Source: Fibrobacter succinogenes | GTDB lineage: Bacteria; Fibrobacterota; Fibrobacteria; Fibrobacterales; Fibrobacteraceae | Assembly (NCBI GenBank): GCA_902800345.1 | Contig: CADCDO010000005.1 | Location: 1 to 64,000 of the forward strand | Length of the DNA: 64,000 bases | Direction of reading: 5' to 3' | In this document: piece by piece, positions 1 to 11,227 of the stretch | Layout of the letters: every line of letters starts with the position of its first letter | How positions within the stretch are numbered: position 1 is the first letter of the stretch | Translations under genes and position numbers: made by a program | The notes under the pieces: model-generated | Told to the model about the DNA's origin: nothing | What the model saw: the letters and a program-made list of their open reading frames with translations, nothing else | Databases searched by the model: none

Positions 1-251
1 TTTCGCCATCGTTTCGAGGGTGAGACCAATTATAGTATTTTCCGGCGGGGGAGTCAAGGGGTCCGGGGCAAAAAAATCTAATTTTTTTCTTTTTTTTCGT
101 TAAAAACGGGTTGTCTTCCGGTTCCACATCATGATATTCACATTCTATTCACTATTTTTTTCAACGTCCCTTAAACAAAAAGGGACATTTTCCCTCTTTC
201 AAGTGCATTTTTTCATGAAATTTTTTCCAAGGAGCTCTAAAAAAGGCCCTT
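1..251. other. Left-edge non-coding stretch downstream of miaA
   Basis: No supportable gene. The DNA is rich in T and A runs. A 7-bp inverted repeat (GTCCCTT at 166-172, AAGGGAC at 180-186, 7-nt loop) lies downstream of miaA and may be a weak terminator, though it lacks a convincing U-run on either strand. Confidence 0.5.
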
Positions 252-1151
252 TTAGGCAACAACAAGACGTTTTTGAATAAATTCTAGTGGGTCCGAACAT
301 GTATCCAAGTCCACTTCGGTGGATTTCACCTGCCAACGGAACCATGTCAATTGCCTTTTTGCGTAATTTCGCGTTTTTCGCTTAACTTCTTCCAGGACAT
401 TTTGCACCTGGGTGCCGTCTTTTGCACACAAAAGTTCTCTATAACCAAGACTTTGCCATGCGGGAGCATCCAAAGGCACCGTTTTTGCGAGATTCTTGAT
501 TTCATCAAGCCAGCCATCCGCCATCATCTGATCCACACGTGCATCTATTCTCGCATAGAGATTTTCACGGCTGCGGTTCAACCAGAACACAGGTACCATT
601 CCAATTCCACCCACACGTTCCTTTTGCCAATCCGAAAGTTTACGCCCCGTCAACTGGAAAACTTCCAAGATGCGAATAATACGTTGAATGTTATTCACTT
701 CAACTTTTTCCATCGCCTCGGGATCCGTTTTTTTCGCTTCTTCGTATAAACTAACATTCCCAAATTTAGCGGCATTTTCCTCGAACGATTTGCGAACAGA
801 TTCATCGATTTTGGGAATCTGCGGAAGTCCAAGCATCAACGACTGAAGATACAGGCCAGTGCCGCCAACTAAAATGTAGTTACGGTCCGGATTTTCGGAT
901 AACAGTTTATTCACGCTTGCACAAAAATCACCGGCCGAGTACGCCATGCGCGGATCCAAAAAATCGACTTGATGGTGTTTTACGCAAGCCATATCTTCGC
1001 GAGACGGCTGAGCGGTTCCAATGGCAAAGCCCTTGTAAATCTGACGGGAATCCACGCCGATAATTTCGGCATCAAAACGTTCCGCCAGTTCCAGTGAAAG
1101 GCGGGACTTGCCAACACCAGTAGCTCCAACAAGTGCAAATACAATAGGCAT
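252..1151 (-). CDS. miaA: tRNA dimethylallyltransferase MiaA
   Basis: Transfers a dimethylallyl group from DMAPP to N6 of A37 in tRNAs that read UNN codons (cytosolic tRNA modification). The N-terminus holds the P-loop GATGVGKS (about residues 9-16), followed by the DSRQIY substrate motif near residue 34 and VGGTGLYLQSL near 95, all hallmarks of the family. The 299 aa length is normal for bacterial MiaA. The start at MPIVFALVGATG puts the P-loop at the expected distance from the N-terminus. It is transcribed away from the divergent gene at 1184, with only 32 bp between the two starts, so the promoters must overlap. Confidence 0.96.
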   Translation of the reverse strand: MPIVFALVGATGVGKSRLSLELAERFDAEIIGVDSRQIYKGFAIGTAQPSREDMACVKHHQVDFLDPRMAYSAGDFCASVNKLLSENPDRNYILVGGTGLYLQSLMLGLPQIPKIDESVRKSFEENAAKFGNVSLYEEAKKTDPEAMEKVEVNNIQRIIRILEVFQLTGRKLSDWQKERVGGIGMVPVFWLNRSRENLYARIDARVDQMMADGWLDEIKNLAKTVPLDAPAWQSLGYRELLCAKDGTQVQNVLEEVKRKTRNYAKRQLTWFRWQVKSTEVDLDTCSDPLEFIQKRLVVA

Positions 1152-1183
1152 ACGGGCTCAATGTAGTTATATTTATAGATGTA

Positions 1184-2293
1184 ATGATAAAGCTTAAACA
1201 CATTGTTGCTCTTTTTTTAGCGTCGGGGATTTTAGCCGGTTTGGCAATTTTTTTGAACAACCAGGAGAAGGCGCAGCACATTCTCGAACAAATCGAGGAG
1301 ACCGCAGGATTGCACGAACCGGAGGCAGAACCGGTTGAGCAAGACACAATTCCCTTTGAAAAAAAACTACAGGACGAACTCAAAATCATTTCATCAAGTT
1401 ATTCCAAGCGAACCAAGAGAACCATTTGGACTCTTGCACGAGGAAAGACCATTGTCGTCTATCTCATGCAGGCACAGAAATTTATACTCAATCACGGCGG
1501 TGCAGTTCTTTTTATGGAGGAACTCAACGACAATCCGAACTCATACCAATCTGCCAAGGTCGATGTCCTGACTCCCAGGGGAGACTCGCTCCATCTGACA
1601 CTCCAAGTTTCCGAAAATATTTTCATGAAAAACGCATCGCTCATGTCAATTGCATTCCAGACAACAAAACTGGATCATGAGATTATCGAAAAACTGAACA
1701 ATTTAAGTTTTCCTTTCGATTTACTTGTCCCTCCATTCGGGTTAAACGAAGACTTCTACAAAGACTTGAACAAGATAAGCAACAAAGAGATTGTACTTTG
1801 GCTAGCCATGGAATCGACCAAACTGAACAAGGTTCACAATAAATTGCGCCCGCTCCGTATACACCATACAGAAGAGCAGATCGAAGAGACAATCAAGGAA
1901 GCCAAAGAAATACTTCCGAACGCAATGGGAATCGCCTCGCGTTACGGGGAACAGGCCGTAAAGCATAGGCAACTTTTGCAGGCCATCATGAAACCGGCAG
2001 AAAAAAACGACATGTGGTTCCTGGACTTGTCCATGGAAGAACGTACGGTCGTTCCGCAAACCTGCAAAGACTTCAACATAGTCTGCAAGATAGCCTTCCC
2101 GTACAACCCGGACAACAGTTCCATCCAGGATTATATCTACCAAAAACTTAGAGAAGCGACCAAAAGCGGTACATCCGTCATGATCCTTCCACTGACAGAA
2201 CAAAATTTGTCTAAAATTGAGGACATCGCCACAAAGGCGGCCAAGCAAGGCACGTCCCTCGTTGACTTATCCACTTTATTCAATTCCAAATAG
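1184..2293 (+). CDS. Divergent polysaccharide deacetylase-like (DUF610/YibQ-type) protein
   Basis: A 369-aa protein with an N-terminal signal-anchor (about residues 5-25), then an acidic linker and a C-terminal domain (about 150-365) that follows the DUF610/YibQ layout: a beta strand with LLVPPFG, an ILWLAMES-like strand, the GIASRYGE segment at the place where family members carry a GxxNHxGS motif, a FLDLS strand and a final ILPL strand. Here the Asn/His of that motif are absent, so deacetylase chemistry is unlikely. The usual location would be the periplasm or inner-membrane face. It sits 8 bp upstream of pdxJ and is probably co-transcribed. The family call rests on fold-level pattern only. 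Confidence 0.6.
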   Translation: MIKLKHIVALFLASGILAGLAIFLNNQEKAQHILEQIEETAGLHEPEAEPVEQDTIPFEKKLQDELKIISSSYSKRTKRTIWTLARGKTIVVYLMQAQKFILNHGGAVLFMEELNDNPNSYQSAKVDVLTPRGDSLHLTLQVSENIFMKNASLMSIAFQTTKLDHEIIEKLNNLSFPFDLLVPPFGLNEDFYKDLNKISNKEIVLWLAMESTKLNKVHNKLRPLRIHHTEEQIEETIKEAKEILPNAMGIASRYGEQAVKHRQLLQAIMKPAEKNDMWFLDLSMEERTVVPQTCKDFNIVCKIAFPYNPDNSSIQDYIYQKLREATKSGTSVMILPLTEQNLSKIEDIATKAAKQGTSLVDLSTLFNSK

Positions 2294-2301
2294 GAGAGCC
2301 T

Positions 2302-3030
2302 ATGTCTATCAAACTCGGAGTAAATGTAGATCACATTGCGACAATCCGTGAAGCCCGCAAAGGCAAAGAACCCGACCCCGTCGCTGCCGCCATGATTGCA
2401 GAACTCGCCGGTTGCAACGGAATTACCGCCCATCTCCGTGAAGACAAGCGACACATCCAGGACCGCGATATCAGGCTCCTCCGCGGAACCGTTACGACAA
2501 AGTTAAATCTGGAAATGGCTCCGACGCAAGCCATGGTGCAGTTCGCCATCAACCGCCAGCCGGACATGGTGACCCTAGTTCCAGAAGTCCACACGGAGCT
2601 TTCCACAGAAGACGGTCTGAACGTTTCTGCGAAAATTGATGAACTTTCCAAATACATCATGACGCTCAGGAACAACGACATCATGGTGAGCGTTTTCATT
2701 GACGCCGAGACAGAACAAGTTAAAGCAGCCAAGAAAGTCGGTGCCAGCTACGTGGAATTCAACACAGGCAAGTACGCAACGGCATTTGAACTCGGCAGCC
2801 GCGAAGAGGTTGACCGCGAAATTTCCGCATTGCAGGATATGACCGTTCTTGCCCACAAGTATGGCCTGAACGTTCTCGCCGGTCGCGGACTCAACTACAG
2901 GAACGTCGAACCCGTTGCGCAAATTGACGGAATTGACGAAATCATCGTCGGCCACAGCATCGTAAGCCGGGCCGCCCTCGTTGGTATGGACCGCGCCGTC
3001 AAGGAAATGATTGACCTACTTCGCCGCTAG
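2302..3030 (+). CDS. pdxJ: Pyridoxine 5'-phosphate synthase PdxJ
   Basis: Condenses 1-deoxy-xylulose-5-phosphate with 3-amino-2-oxopropyl phosphate to make pyridoxine 5'-phosphate, the last step of DXP-dependent vitamin B6 synthesis. The 242-aa protein has the family signatures LGVNVDHIATIREARK at the N-terminus, ITAHLREDKRHIQDRD near residues 45-60, VTLVPE near 100, and AGRGLNYRNV plus EIIVGHSIVSRA at the C-terminus. The length matches the family. A GGAG ribosome-binding site precedes the ATG. It probably shares a transcript with the gene ending 8 bp upstream. Confidence 0.97.
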   Translation: MSIKLGVNVDHIATIREARKGKEPDPVAAAMIAELAGCNGITAHLREDKRHIQDRDIRLLRGTVTTKLNLEMAPTQAMVQFAINRQPDMVTLVPEVHTELSTEDGLNVSAKIDELSKYIMTLRNNDIMVSVFIDAETEQVKAAKKVGASYVEFNTGKYATAFELGSREEVDREISALQDMTVLAHKYGLNVLAGRGLNYRNVEPVAQIDGIDEIIVGHSIVSRAALVGMDRAVKEMIDLLRR

Positions 3031-3036
3031 CGGCTT

Positions 3037-3195
3037 TTGAGCTATGGGCACGCTTCGCTTTGAGCTATGGGCACGCTCGTAAACTCGCTCTGAGGTCGGC
3101 TTGTTTCACAAGCCTTTGGGGTAAAGTTTGGCACCGAAGGTGCGATTATAAAACCTCATACCTCAAAGGGAGCCGTAGGCGACCGAGCCCATAGC
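3037..3195. repeat. Tandem 23-bp repeat and nested hairpins between convergent pdxJ and truA
   Basis: The 18-mer TTGAGCTATGGGCACGCT occurs at 3037-3054 and again at 3060-3077 (period 23 bp). The inverse of its core (GCTATGGGC) appears as GCCCATAGC at 3187-3195, so the block can fold back on itself. Inside lies a perfect 7-bp hairpin (GGCTTGT / ACAAGCC, 3098-3114) and a short GCACC/GGTGC hairpin near 3131-3143. The position between two converging genes suggests a bidirectional termination or REP-like element. Confidence 0.6.
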
Positions 3196-3205
3196 CCATA
3201 CCGCC

Positions 3206-3958
3206 CTAATAATCTCTATATTCCACGTTCTCGAGCACCAGCCCCTGCGGAGGGGCCCATGTGCGTTCGCCCTTGAACTGTTTTGCAAATATACGGTTCA
3301 CCGTTCCTTCGGGATAGCGGCCTCGTCCCACGTCAAAAAGCGTTCCGACCATTGCGCGAACCTGACGGTGCAGAAAACGGTTGCCTTTGATGTGGAACAT
3401 GCAACTCCAGTCGTTCAAACGTTCCAGGCGAAATTCGTTCAACGTACAAAGCGTCGATTTTCCATCGTTACGGGGAATGCAAAAATCGATAAAATCGTGT
3501 TCACCCAAAAAAGATGAAGCCTCGCGACCCATAGCCTCAATGTCCAAATTCAGCGAGCCGCACTCCCAGCCAAAGTCACGCATCAGCGCTACAGGACGGG
3601 TAAAGATCGTATATTGGTAATAACGTAAGACAGCATCGTAACGCGCATTGAAATCTGGCGCACACGGTTCCAAATCGCGAATGCGAATCAAACGTTTCGT
3701 AAGCCCGTTCACGGAACGAACAACCTTCATCGGCTCCAATTCGCCATCAAAGTCAAAGTGGACGCACTGTCCGCGGGCATGCACCCCGGTATCCGTCCGG
3801 CCCGACCCCGTCACGCGGATTGGCGTACGAAGTACAACGGACAACGCCTCTTCGAGCGTCGATTGTACCGTTACAAAGCGGAGTTTTCCCCCACAATTCT
3901 GTTCTTGCCAGCCGTAAAAAGCGCTGCCGAGGTATTCACAACGAAAGCGGTAACGCAT
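3206..3958 (-). CDS. truA: tRNA pseudouridine synthase A
   Basis: Isomerises uridines 38-40 of the tRNA anticodon arm to pseudouridine. The catalytic segment GSGRTDTGVHARGQCVHFD (about residues 51-69) contains the invariant Asp (RTDTGVHA). Further family marks are RYYQYTI, FLGEHDFIDFC and the C-terminal FLHRQVRAMVGTLFDVGRG. The length of 250 aa is typical. Its ATG overlaps the TGA of the upstream membrane-protein gene (ATGA, 3955-3958 region), so the two are translationally coupled in one operon. Confidence 0.96.
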   Translation of the reverse strand: MRYRFRCEYLGSAFYGWQEQNCGGKLRFVTVQSTLEEALSVVLRTPIRVTGSGRTDTGVHARGQCVHFDFDGELEPMKVVRSVNGLTKRLIRIRDLEPCAPDFNARYDAVLRYYQYTIFTRPVALMRDFGWECGSLNLDIEAMGREASSFLGEHDFIDFCIPRNDGKSTLCTLNEFRLERLNDWSCMFHIKGNRFLHRQVRAMVGTLFDVGRGRYPEGTVNRIFAKQFKGERTWAPPQGLVLENVEYRDY

Positions 3959-4947
3959 CAGTTACCTGCTTCGACTGCTTCCTTGATAACAGACTCGACC
4001 TTTGCCTGAGGAATTTTGAGTTTGGAAGCAATGGCCGAAGCCGGGAACCCTCTGCGGGACATCTGCAAAATCTTGCTATTTACCGAAGACTCGCGGTCAA
4101 ATCGGTTCATTTCGAGTGGATGCGCAGCAGCGACTTCGGGTCTCGGTAGGTTTTGTTCCTTAGTACGCGACACCTTGGTACGGTCATGATGCAACACATC
4201 CGAAAGCGACTGCATCGCCGACGTAATACGTTCCCTCGCCGTTGGACGGAGAACCGTCTTGCCATTGAACGGAGACGTCAAGATCCGATTTTCGGGAACA
4301 CCATTCGCATCCTCAAAAGCAGCCTTCGATTCCGTATTTGTCACGACAGTCTGCGTTTCACGGCGCTTGGCCGCAAATTCTTCCGCTTCGTCAATGATGG
4401 ACTTTTTAGGCGTATGGACACGCGGAGACGCCATCGTTTCGCTATCGTCAATAGCAGACATCGTCCCCGTATCCCTCGATTTCGCAAGAGCTTCCATCAT
4501 ACGCGTTTCAACAACTTTTTTACGATGGATGAGCACGAGAACCAAAATCACAGCGCAAAGGAGCACGGCAAGCGTCCCGCCGATAATCCAGAGCCAAACT
4601 CCACCAGAAAAACCACCCACATTTTCTTCCGGGTTTTCCGCTTCGTCAGCAGAGTTCGTTCGCATTGCCGAAAGCACTTCCCAAGATTCCGAAAGCTGTT
4701 CCCGGATGGCCACCTGGGCATCGGCATTGCCCTGGGCGTTCCACAGGGCGACTTCCAAGGAATCAATCTTCACACGCGTCTGCATGTAACGGTTAACGTC
4801 GAAAGAGGAGGACGAACCCGAAAAATCAACCTTGAGGTAAACAATTAAGGCACAAGCCAAAACAAAAAGAATAACTGGAGCAGCGTATTTCTTCATGCCT
4901 TTTAATTTAGAAATTATTCCTGGAACGTTTTCGTTTTGTGATTCCAT
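3958..4947 (-). CDS. Two-TM membrane protein with C-terminal HTH-like segment
   Basis: Unrecognised 329-aa protein. It has a hydrophobic helix near residues 22-40, a periplasmic-type acidic/coiled-coil stretch with EALWNAQGNADAQVAIREQL, a second strong helix near 113-138 (WLWIIGGTLAVLLCAVILVL), then a long polar cytoplasmic tail. The last 40 residues (ILQMSRRGFPASAIASKLKI, then PQAKVESVI) read like a small helix-turn-helix. This architecture would tether a short nucleic-acid or protein-binding motif to the inner membrane. It is the first gene of a coupled pair with truA. The function is unknown. Confidence 0.75.
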   Translation of the reverse strand: MESQNENVPGIISKLKGMKKYAAPVILFVLACALIVYLKVDFSGSSSSFDVNRYMQTRVKIDSLEVALWNAQGNADAQVAIREQLSESWEVLSAMRTNSADEAENPEENVGGFSGGVWLWIIGGTLAVLLCAVILVLVLIHRKKVVETRMMEALAKSRDTGTMSAIDDSETMASPRVHTPKKSIIDEAEEFAAKRRETQTVVTNTESKAAFEDANGVPENRILTSPFNGKTVLRPTARERITSAMQSLSDVLHHDRTKVSRTKEQNLPRPEVAAAHPLEMNRFDRESSVNSKILQMSRRGFPASAIASKLKIPQAKVESVIKEAVEAGN

Positions 4948-5229
4948 CTCTGAACAAAACCTCTTTTTTGCATACCTTTTCCCAATTGTAGAAAAAACGA
5001 AACATATATTGAGAACTTCACAACACTTTTCAACACGAATTATGCAAAAACATGCAAATAGGTCAAAACTTTAAATACCTTTATGTTCAAGAACTCTTTG
5101 TTCTCCTCCTAACCCCAAAAGAACACCGTAGCCCCAACAGCTATGGTGTTTTTTCGTTTTTTTTGCTGTTTTTTACATTCAATCACTCAAAATGACACTT
5201 TTTGCTAAAACTTTTTATAGTTTCAAGCT
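4948..5229 (+). other. Divergent intergenic region with an orphan plus-strand terminator
   Basis: A 282-bp gap between a minus-strand gene and the OLD gene. The only clear element is an 11-bp stem (AACACCGTAGC at 5122-5132, GCTATGGTGTT at 5140-5150, one G-U pair, 7-nt loop) followed by a T-rich tract to about 5165. No plus-strand gene precedes it, so it would end a short transcript starting within 4950-5120, or attenuate the OLD gene that begins 70 bp later. Confidence 0.6.
5122..5165 (+). terminator. Intrinsic terminator upstream of the OLD gene
   Basis: An 11-bp stem with loop CCCAACA and a long U-run on the plus strand. It is well formed, but there is no upstream plus-strand CDS for it to serve. 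Confidence 0.75.
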
Positions 5230-7008
5230 ATGCAACAGCAAGCACTTAGACTGTCCAGGATTACCATTTCGAATCTCCGCTCCATCCAGCGCGAGACGTT
5301 TCCGTTGAGCGACTTTACAGCACTAATCGGCTACAACAACGCCGGCAAGACAAACATTTTAATGGGAATCCGTTGGCTACTTGCAAACTTTTCACTGGAT
5401 ATTTCGTATTTCGACGACCCGAACCACCCCGTAGAAGCAGAAGGAATCTTTGAAGGCATCACCGAACAAGTCCTGAACCGCCTTGGAGACGAGAAATCGG
5501 CCGAACTGATGCCATTTCTCTGCAATTCCACGCTCCGAGTCAAGAAAATCCAGCGCATTCCGAGCGAACTCCCCGGCAATATCGAATTTTGGGCATTCAG
5601 CCCGACGAACGGCAAGCGGAAAGGCAAAGACTGGATTCGCGTCAACGATAAGTTTATCGCAGCATTCAACCGCATGTTCCCGGAATCAATCGCCATCTGG
5701 GATTTCGAAGGGAATCGAGCCTTCACGAAACTTTTGCACGAAATCTTTAGGCCGCTGGAGCGCAGGTTCGGCGGAGAATTGAGCGACGTCATCGAGCGTT
5801 TCACGGAATTAACTTGTTCAGGAAGCGACCGTCAGGCCGAAGAAATCAAGTCGTTCGACAAGGAAGTCAACACGGCTCTCCGCCCGCTGTTCCCGAGCGT
5901 CAAGGTGGAACTCGACATCCCTGTTCCGACGCTCGAGACGTTCCTCAAAAGCGCAACGCTCAAGGTCGTTGACGAAGATGACGGATTTGAACGGGACATT
6001 TCGCGCATGGGCGCGGGCTCGCAACGGGCCATCCAGATGGCGCTTATCCGCTACCTCGCCGACATCAAGAAGCATCACAACAACCATCACCTAAGCCGCA
6101 CGCTTTTGCTGATCGATTCGCCGGAACTTTTCTTGCACCCGCAAGCAGTAGAACTTGTACGTGTCGCCCTCAAGAGACTTTCGAACGAAGGATACCAAAT
6201 CGTTTTTGCAACGCATTCAGCTCAAATGGTCACAAGCGAAGACGTAAGCACCTCGCTGCTCATCCGCAAGAACAGGGAGCGCGGAACGTTCATGCGCAAG
6301 CGAATGGAAGACGCCGTGCGTCAAGTGGTGCAAGATGCCCCAAGCCAGTTGCAAATGCTCTTCAGCCTTTCGAACAGCAACGAACTTTTGTTCGCAGACT
6401 ACGTGCTGCTCACCGAAGGAAAAACGGAATGGCGCGTGCTCCCCGCTCTATTTGAACGCATTACAGGCCAATCTTTCGCGCTCATCAAATGTGCACTAGT
6501 GCGTCAAGGCGGCGTGAGCAACACTCGCAAGAGCATGCAGGTGCTAGCCGCGATGGACATTCCCGTACGCGCCATCGTCGATTTGGACTACGCATTCACG
6601 ACAGCCACCCGCGATGGGTTTATAAGCGAAGACGATCCGGACGTGACAATTTGCCGCAACTTGTTCCGGGAACTAGCCTTCCAAAAGCATTTACGCCTGG
6701 TAAACGGCATCCCCGTCAACAAGCACAGCAACATTCCGGCATCAAAAGCATACGCCATGATGGCCACCATGCCCGAAGCCCAAGAGCCTATCAGGAACAT
6801 TCACGAAAAACTCTGCAAGCAGGGCATTTGGGTGTGGACTCGTGGCGCCATCGAAGAACATTTGGGGCTTGACGGCAAGAACGAGATGGTCTGGCGAAAT
6901 TTCATTGAACGAAGCAAGTCCAAGAACTTTATACAAACCCTCCCCGACTACGACGGCATTGAAGCCTTGTGCCAATGGATTATCAACGGAAGCCGGGGAC
7001 AGGCCTAA
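5230..7008 (+). CDS. OLD-family ATP-dependent endonuclease (ATPase plus TOPRIM)
   Basis: A 592-aa protein with an SMC-like ABC ATPase N-terminus and a C-terminal TOPRIM nuclease, the class 1 OLD layout. Seen directly: Walker A GYNNAGKT (about residues 34-41), Walker B LLLIDSPELFLHP (about 293), an H-loop FATHSAQM (about 335), and a TOPRIM core LLTEGKTE (about 395) with the acidic DLDYAF (about 455). OLD proteins act in phage exclusion or DNA processing; Gabija GajA shares this layout, but no GajB-like helicase follows, so this is a solo OLD gene. Three related inverted repeats follow the stop. The exact role is inferred. Confidence 0.9.
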   Translation: MQQQALRLSRITISNLRSIQRETFPLSDFTALIGYNNAGKTNILMGIRWLLANFSLDISYFDDPNHPVEAEGIFEGITEQVLNRLGDEKSAELMPFLCNSTLRVKKIQRIPSELPGNIEFWAFSPTNGKRKGKDWIRVNDKFIAAFNRMFPESIAIWDFEGNRAFTKLLHEIFRPLERRFGGELSDVIERFTELTCSGSDRQAEEIKSFDKEVNTALRPLFPSVKVELDIPVPTLETFLKSATLKVVDEDDGFERDISRMGAGSQRAIQMALIRYLADIKKHHNNHHLSRTLLLIDSPELFLHPQAVELVRVALKRLSNEGYQIVFATHSAQMVTSEDVSTSLLIRKNRERGTFMRKRMEDAVRQVVQDAPSQLQMLFSLSNSNELLFADYVLLTEGKTEWRVLPALFERITGQSFALIKCALVRQGGVSNTRKSMQVLAAMDIPVRAIVDLDYAFTTATRDGFISEDDPDVTICRNLFRELAFQKHLRLVNGIPVNKHSNIPASKAYAMMATMPEAQEPIRNIHEKLCKQGIWVWTRGAIEEHLGLDGKNEMVWRNFIERSKSKNFIQTLPDYDGIEALCQWIINGSRGQA

Positions 7009-7421
7009 AAATCGATTTAAATAAAACTTTTTTCGCGTTTTTGGCGTTTTTTGCTACCAAATTGCATTTTTTGGCAATTTTGGTAGCATATTTTTTACTT
7101 TGTTCATCACACATTTGCAGAAACGAAGCGACTTTATGCTACCAAATACGAATATTTATTGTATTTGGTAGCACACCCCACGCGACAACCCTACAATTTC
7201 GCCCATTTTTGTTTAATTTATCCAAAAATTATATTACCAAAAGACCGATTTGCTCATTTTTGGTAACAAATTTTCGCAAAAAGCCACCCTTCGTAGTTAA
7301 AATTCTCGGAAAAAGTACGTAAAAAAGGAGTGCGCATTTCTGCGGCACTCCTTTTTCAACGCCCCGCATCCCCCTCCCCAACAATCGGGAATGACTTTGC
7401 CGGGCGACTTGAGCGGATTTT
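7009..7421. repeat. Three tandem inverted repeats sharing TACCAAA/TTTGGTA arms
   Basis: No gene is seen in this 413-bp gap. It holds three successive hairpins: 7052-7088 (arms TGCTACCAAA and TTTGGTAGCA, extended by TTGC/GCAA with one bulge), 7137-7173 (perfect 13-bp arms TGCTACCAAATAC and GTATTTGGTAGCA, 11-nt loop) and 7234-7266 (perfect 9-bp arms TTACCAAAA and TTTTGGTAA). Shared arm sequence and near-regular spacing (85 and 97 bp) point to a diverged repeated element rather than chance. Confidence 0.8.
7322..7356. terminator. Bidirectional terminator between OLD region and icd
   Basis: A 12-bp stem (AAAAAGGAGTGC at 7322-7333, GCACTCCTTTTT at 7345-7356) with an 11-nt loop. Flanking A and T runs give a U-run on both strands. 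It sits about 65 bp past the icd stop and also ends anything coming from the OLD side. Confidence 0.85.
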
Positions 7422-9656
<2,235 letters not shown>

Positions 9657-9708
9657 CTAAGATAGAAAATAGCTCATGAAAGTTGAATTCTAGATTCTAG
9701 AATTACAG

Positions 9709-11226
9709 TTAGTCCAAGCCAAACAGTTTTACATATTCGCCATAATTGGATATCCGAGCAGCAATCCACTCACCATACGGCTCTATCTTTGCAAGACTTT
9801 CCGGCTTGTCGCAATTCCAGTTATCGCTCACATAAGTCGTTTTCACAATGGGACGACCCAAAACATCCCAATCAGGTGAATTCGCTAACAAAATCATAGA
9901 ATAGTGAACAGTCGTATCTTCCGGGCAATTTCCGCTTTTCACGATATCGGTCACATAAAATTCGTGATCATTATAACCAGTTATTAAATGTCCCTTAGCA
10001 CCTACGTCTTTTATGACAAGTAAGTAGAAAATTGAATTTTTCGGAGCAGCAGACGCCCTAAACTCATCCAACCTGCCCGGATATTCGGCCAACTTGGGGA
10101 AGAACGTTGTCACTAACGAATCGGGCAACGCATAAATGCCTTCATTGCGGTATGCATCTGCAATTGGAGTATCAGGCAATGTATTATAAGCGAAATTAAA
10201 TCCACCATGTATTTCACTATCTTTTCTTTCTTTATAAGAAACAGAACCATCCGATTTAACCTTGACCGTACTATCGATTATCGAGAACTGCCATCTATAA
10301 GCAGATGTTGAACGCTTTAGACTATTTGCCCAATCTCTTTCCGCATAGGCGATTCTGTTCAAACTATCCAAATACGTCTGATCCCAATAAGGATAAATTC
10401 GATTGTAATTTTCATCGTCATATGGGGCGTATCTTATAGAATCTTCATAGCATCGACTTAGATACGATTCAGTATAAGAGGCCAATACCTGATCTGGAGT
10501 TTTATTTTCAGGGACGAAAGATGCACAAACTAATTCCAGATCATCCTGGCTACATCCATCTCCCAAATCCCAGAAGAGTCCATTCGACGAATCGCAAGAC
10601 TGTTTAAATTTATTCAAAGTCTCGACGCATGTGGCACCATATCCCCAAAAACCATTCCTCATTTCCAATGAGCCTATGGTATTTATCACGACAGGAATTC
10701 CATCGACATCAACAATCTTGGTATTAGTAACGGTTTCATGAGGATGGTTATAGAAATAGTCTTCCGCAGCTTCAATTGAGGTACATTTAGGCTCCGTAAC
10801 AGACGAGAAAGAACATAATTGCTCATCATCATACGATGTTGCAAGCAACACGCCCTTTTGATCATTTCCATTTTCCCTCGAATAAGTCACAACATCACAA
10901 ACTTTACGTTCATCTTTACTTGGATGACGGTACACTTGAGTATTCTTTACGCTCCACGGATACGGACTAATATAATCATTATACATTTTATTCACATCAT
11001 AACCAGAAGAAGCGTATGCAGAGTCAAAAAGATTTTTCAACGAATCACCCATCGTCGGGTCCATCAGGGAGAATAGCGACTTTGCCAAAATAGCTTTCTG
11101 CTCATCCGTCAGAGCTACAGGCGAGGTGCTCGGCTCAGTTGTCGCACCAGTAGTACTCTGTTCACTCGAACAAGATACCAAAATGGTTGCCAACCCAGCC
11201 AGGATTATTTTATTCAGTTTTCTCAT
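9709..11226 (-). CDS. Lipoprotein paired with a TIGR02147 regulator
   Basis: An unrecognised 505-aa predicted lipoprotein. The signal peptide MRKLNKIILAGLATILVSC ends in a lipobox (LVSC) with the lipidated Cys at residue 19, followed by a Ser/Thr-rich linker. The remainder is a large extracytoplasmic domain rich in Tyr, Asp and Asn, with several Cys that could form disulfides. Its start lies 1 bp after the stop of the upstream TIGR02147 gene, so both are on one transcript. The pairing suggests the regulator controls this surface protein, which is an inference. No enzymatic motif is visible. Confidence 0.8.
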   Translation of the reverse strand: MRKLNKIILAGLATILVSCSSEQSTTGATTEPSTSPVALTDEQKAILAKSLFSLMDPTMGDSLKNLFDSAYASSGYDVNKMYNDYISPYPWSVKNTQVYRHPSKDERKVCDVVTYSRENGNDQKGVLLATSYDDEQLCSFSSVTEPKCTSIEAAEDYFYNHPHETVTNTKIVDVDGIPVVINTIGSLEMRNGFWGYGATCVETLNKFKQSCDSSNGLFWDLGDGCSQDDLELVCASFVPENKTPDQVLASYTESYLSRCYEDSIRYAPYDDENYNRIYPYWDQTYLDSLNRIAYAERDWANSLKRSTSAYRWQFSIIDSTVKVKSDGSVSYKERKDSEIHGGFNFAYNTLPDTPIADAYRNEGIYALPDSLVTTFFPKLAEYPGRLDEFRASAAPKNSIFYLLVIKDVGAKGHLITGYNDHEFYVTDIVKSGNCPEDTTVHYSMILLANSPDWDVLGRPIVKTTYVSDNWNCDKPESLAKIEPYGEWIAARISNYGEYVKLFGLD

Positions 11227-11227
11227 C

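Noticed and set aside
3131..3143. GCACC-GAA-GGTGC hairpin as a separate terminator
   Set aside because: No U-run on either strand; treated as part of the larger repeat block.
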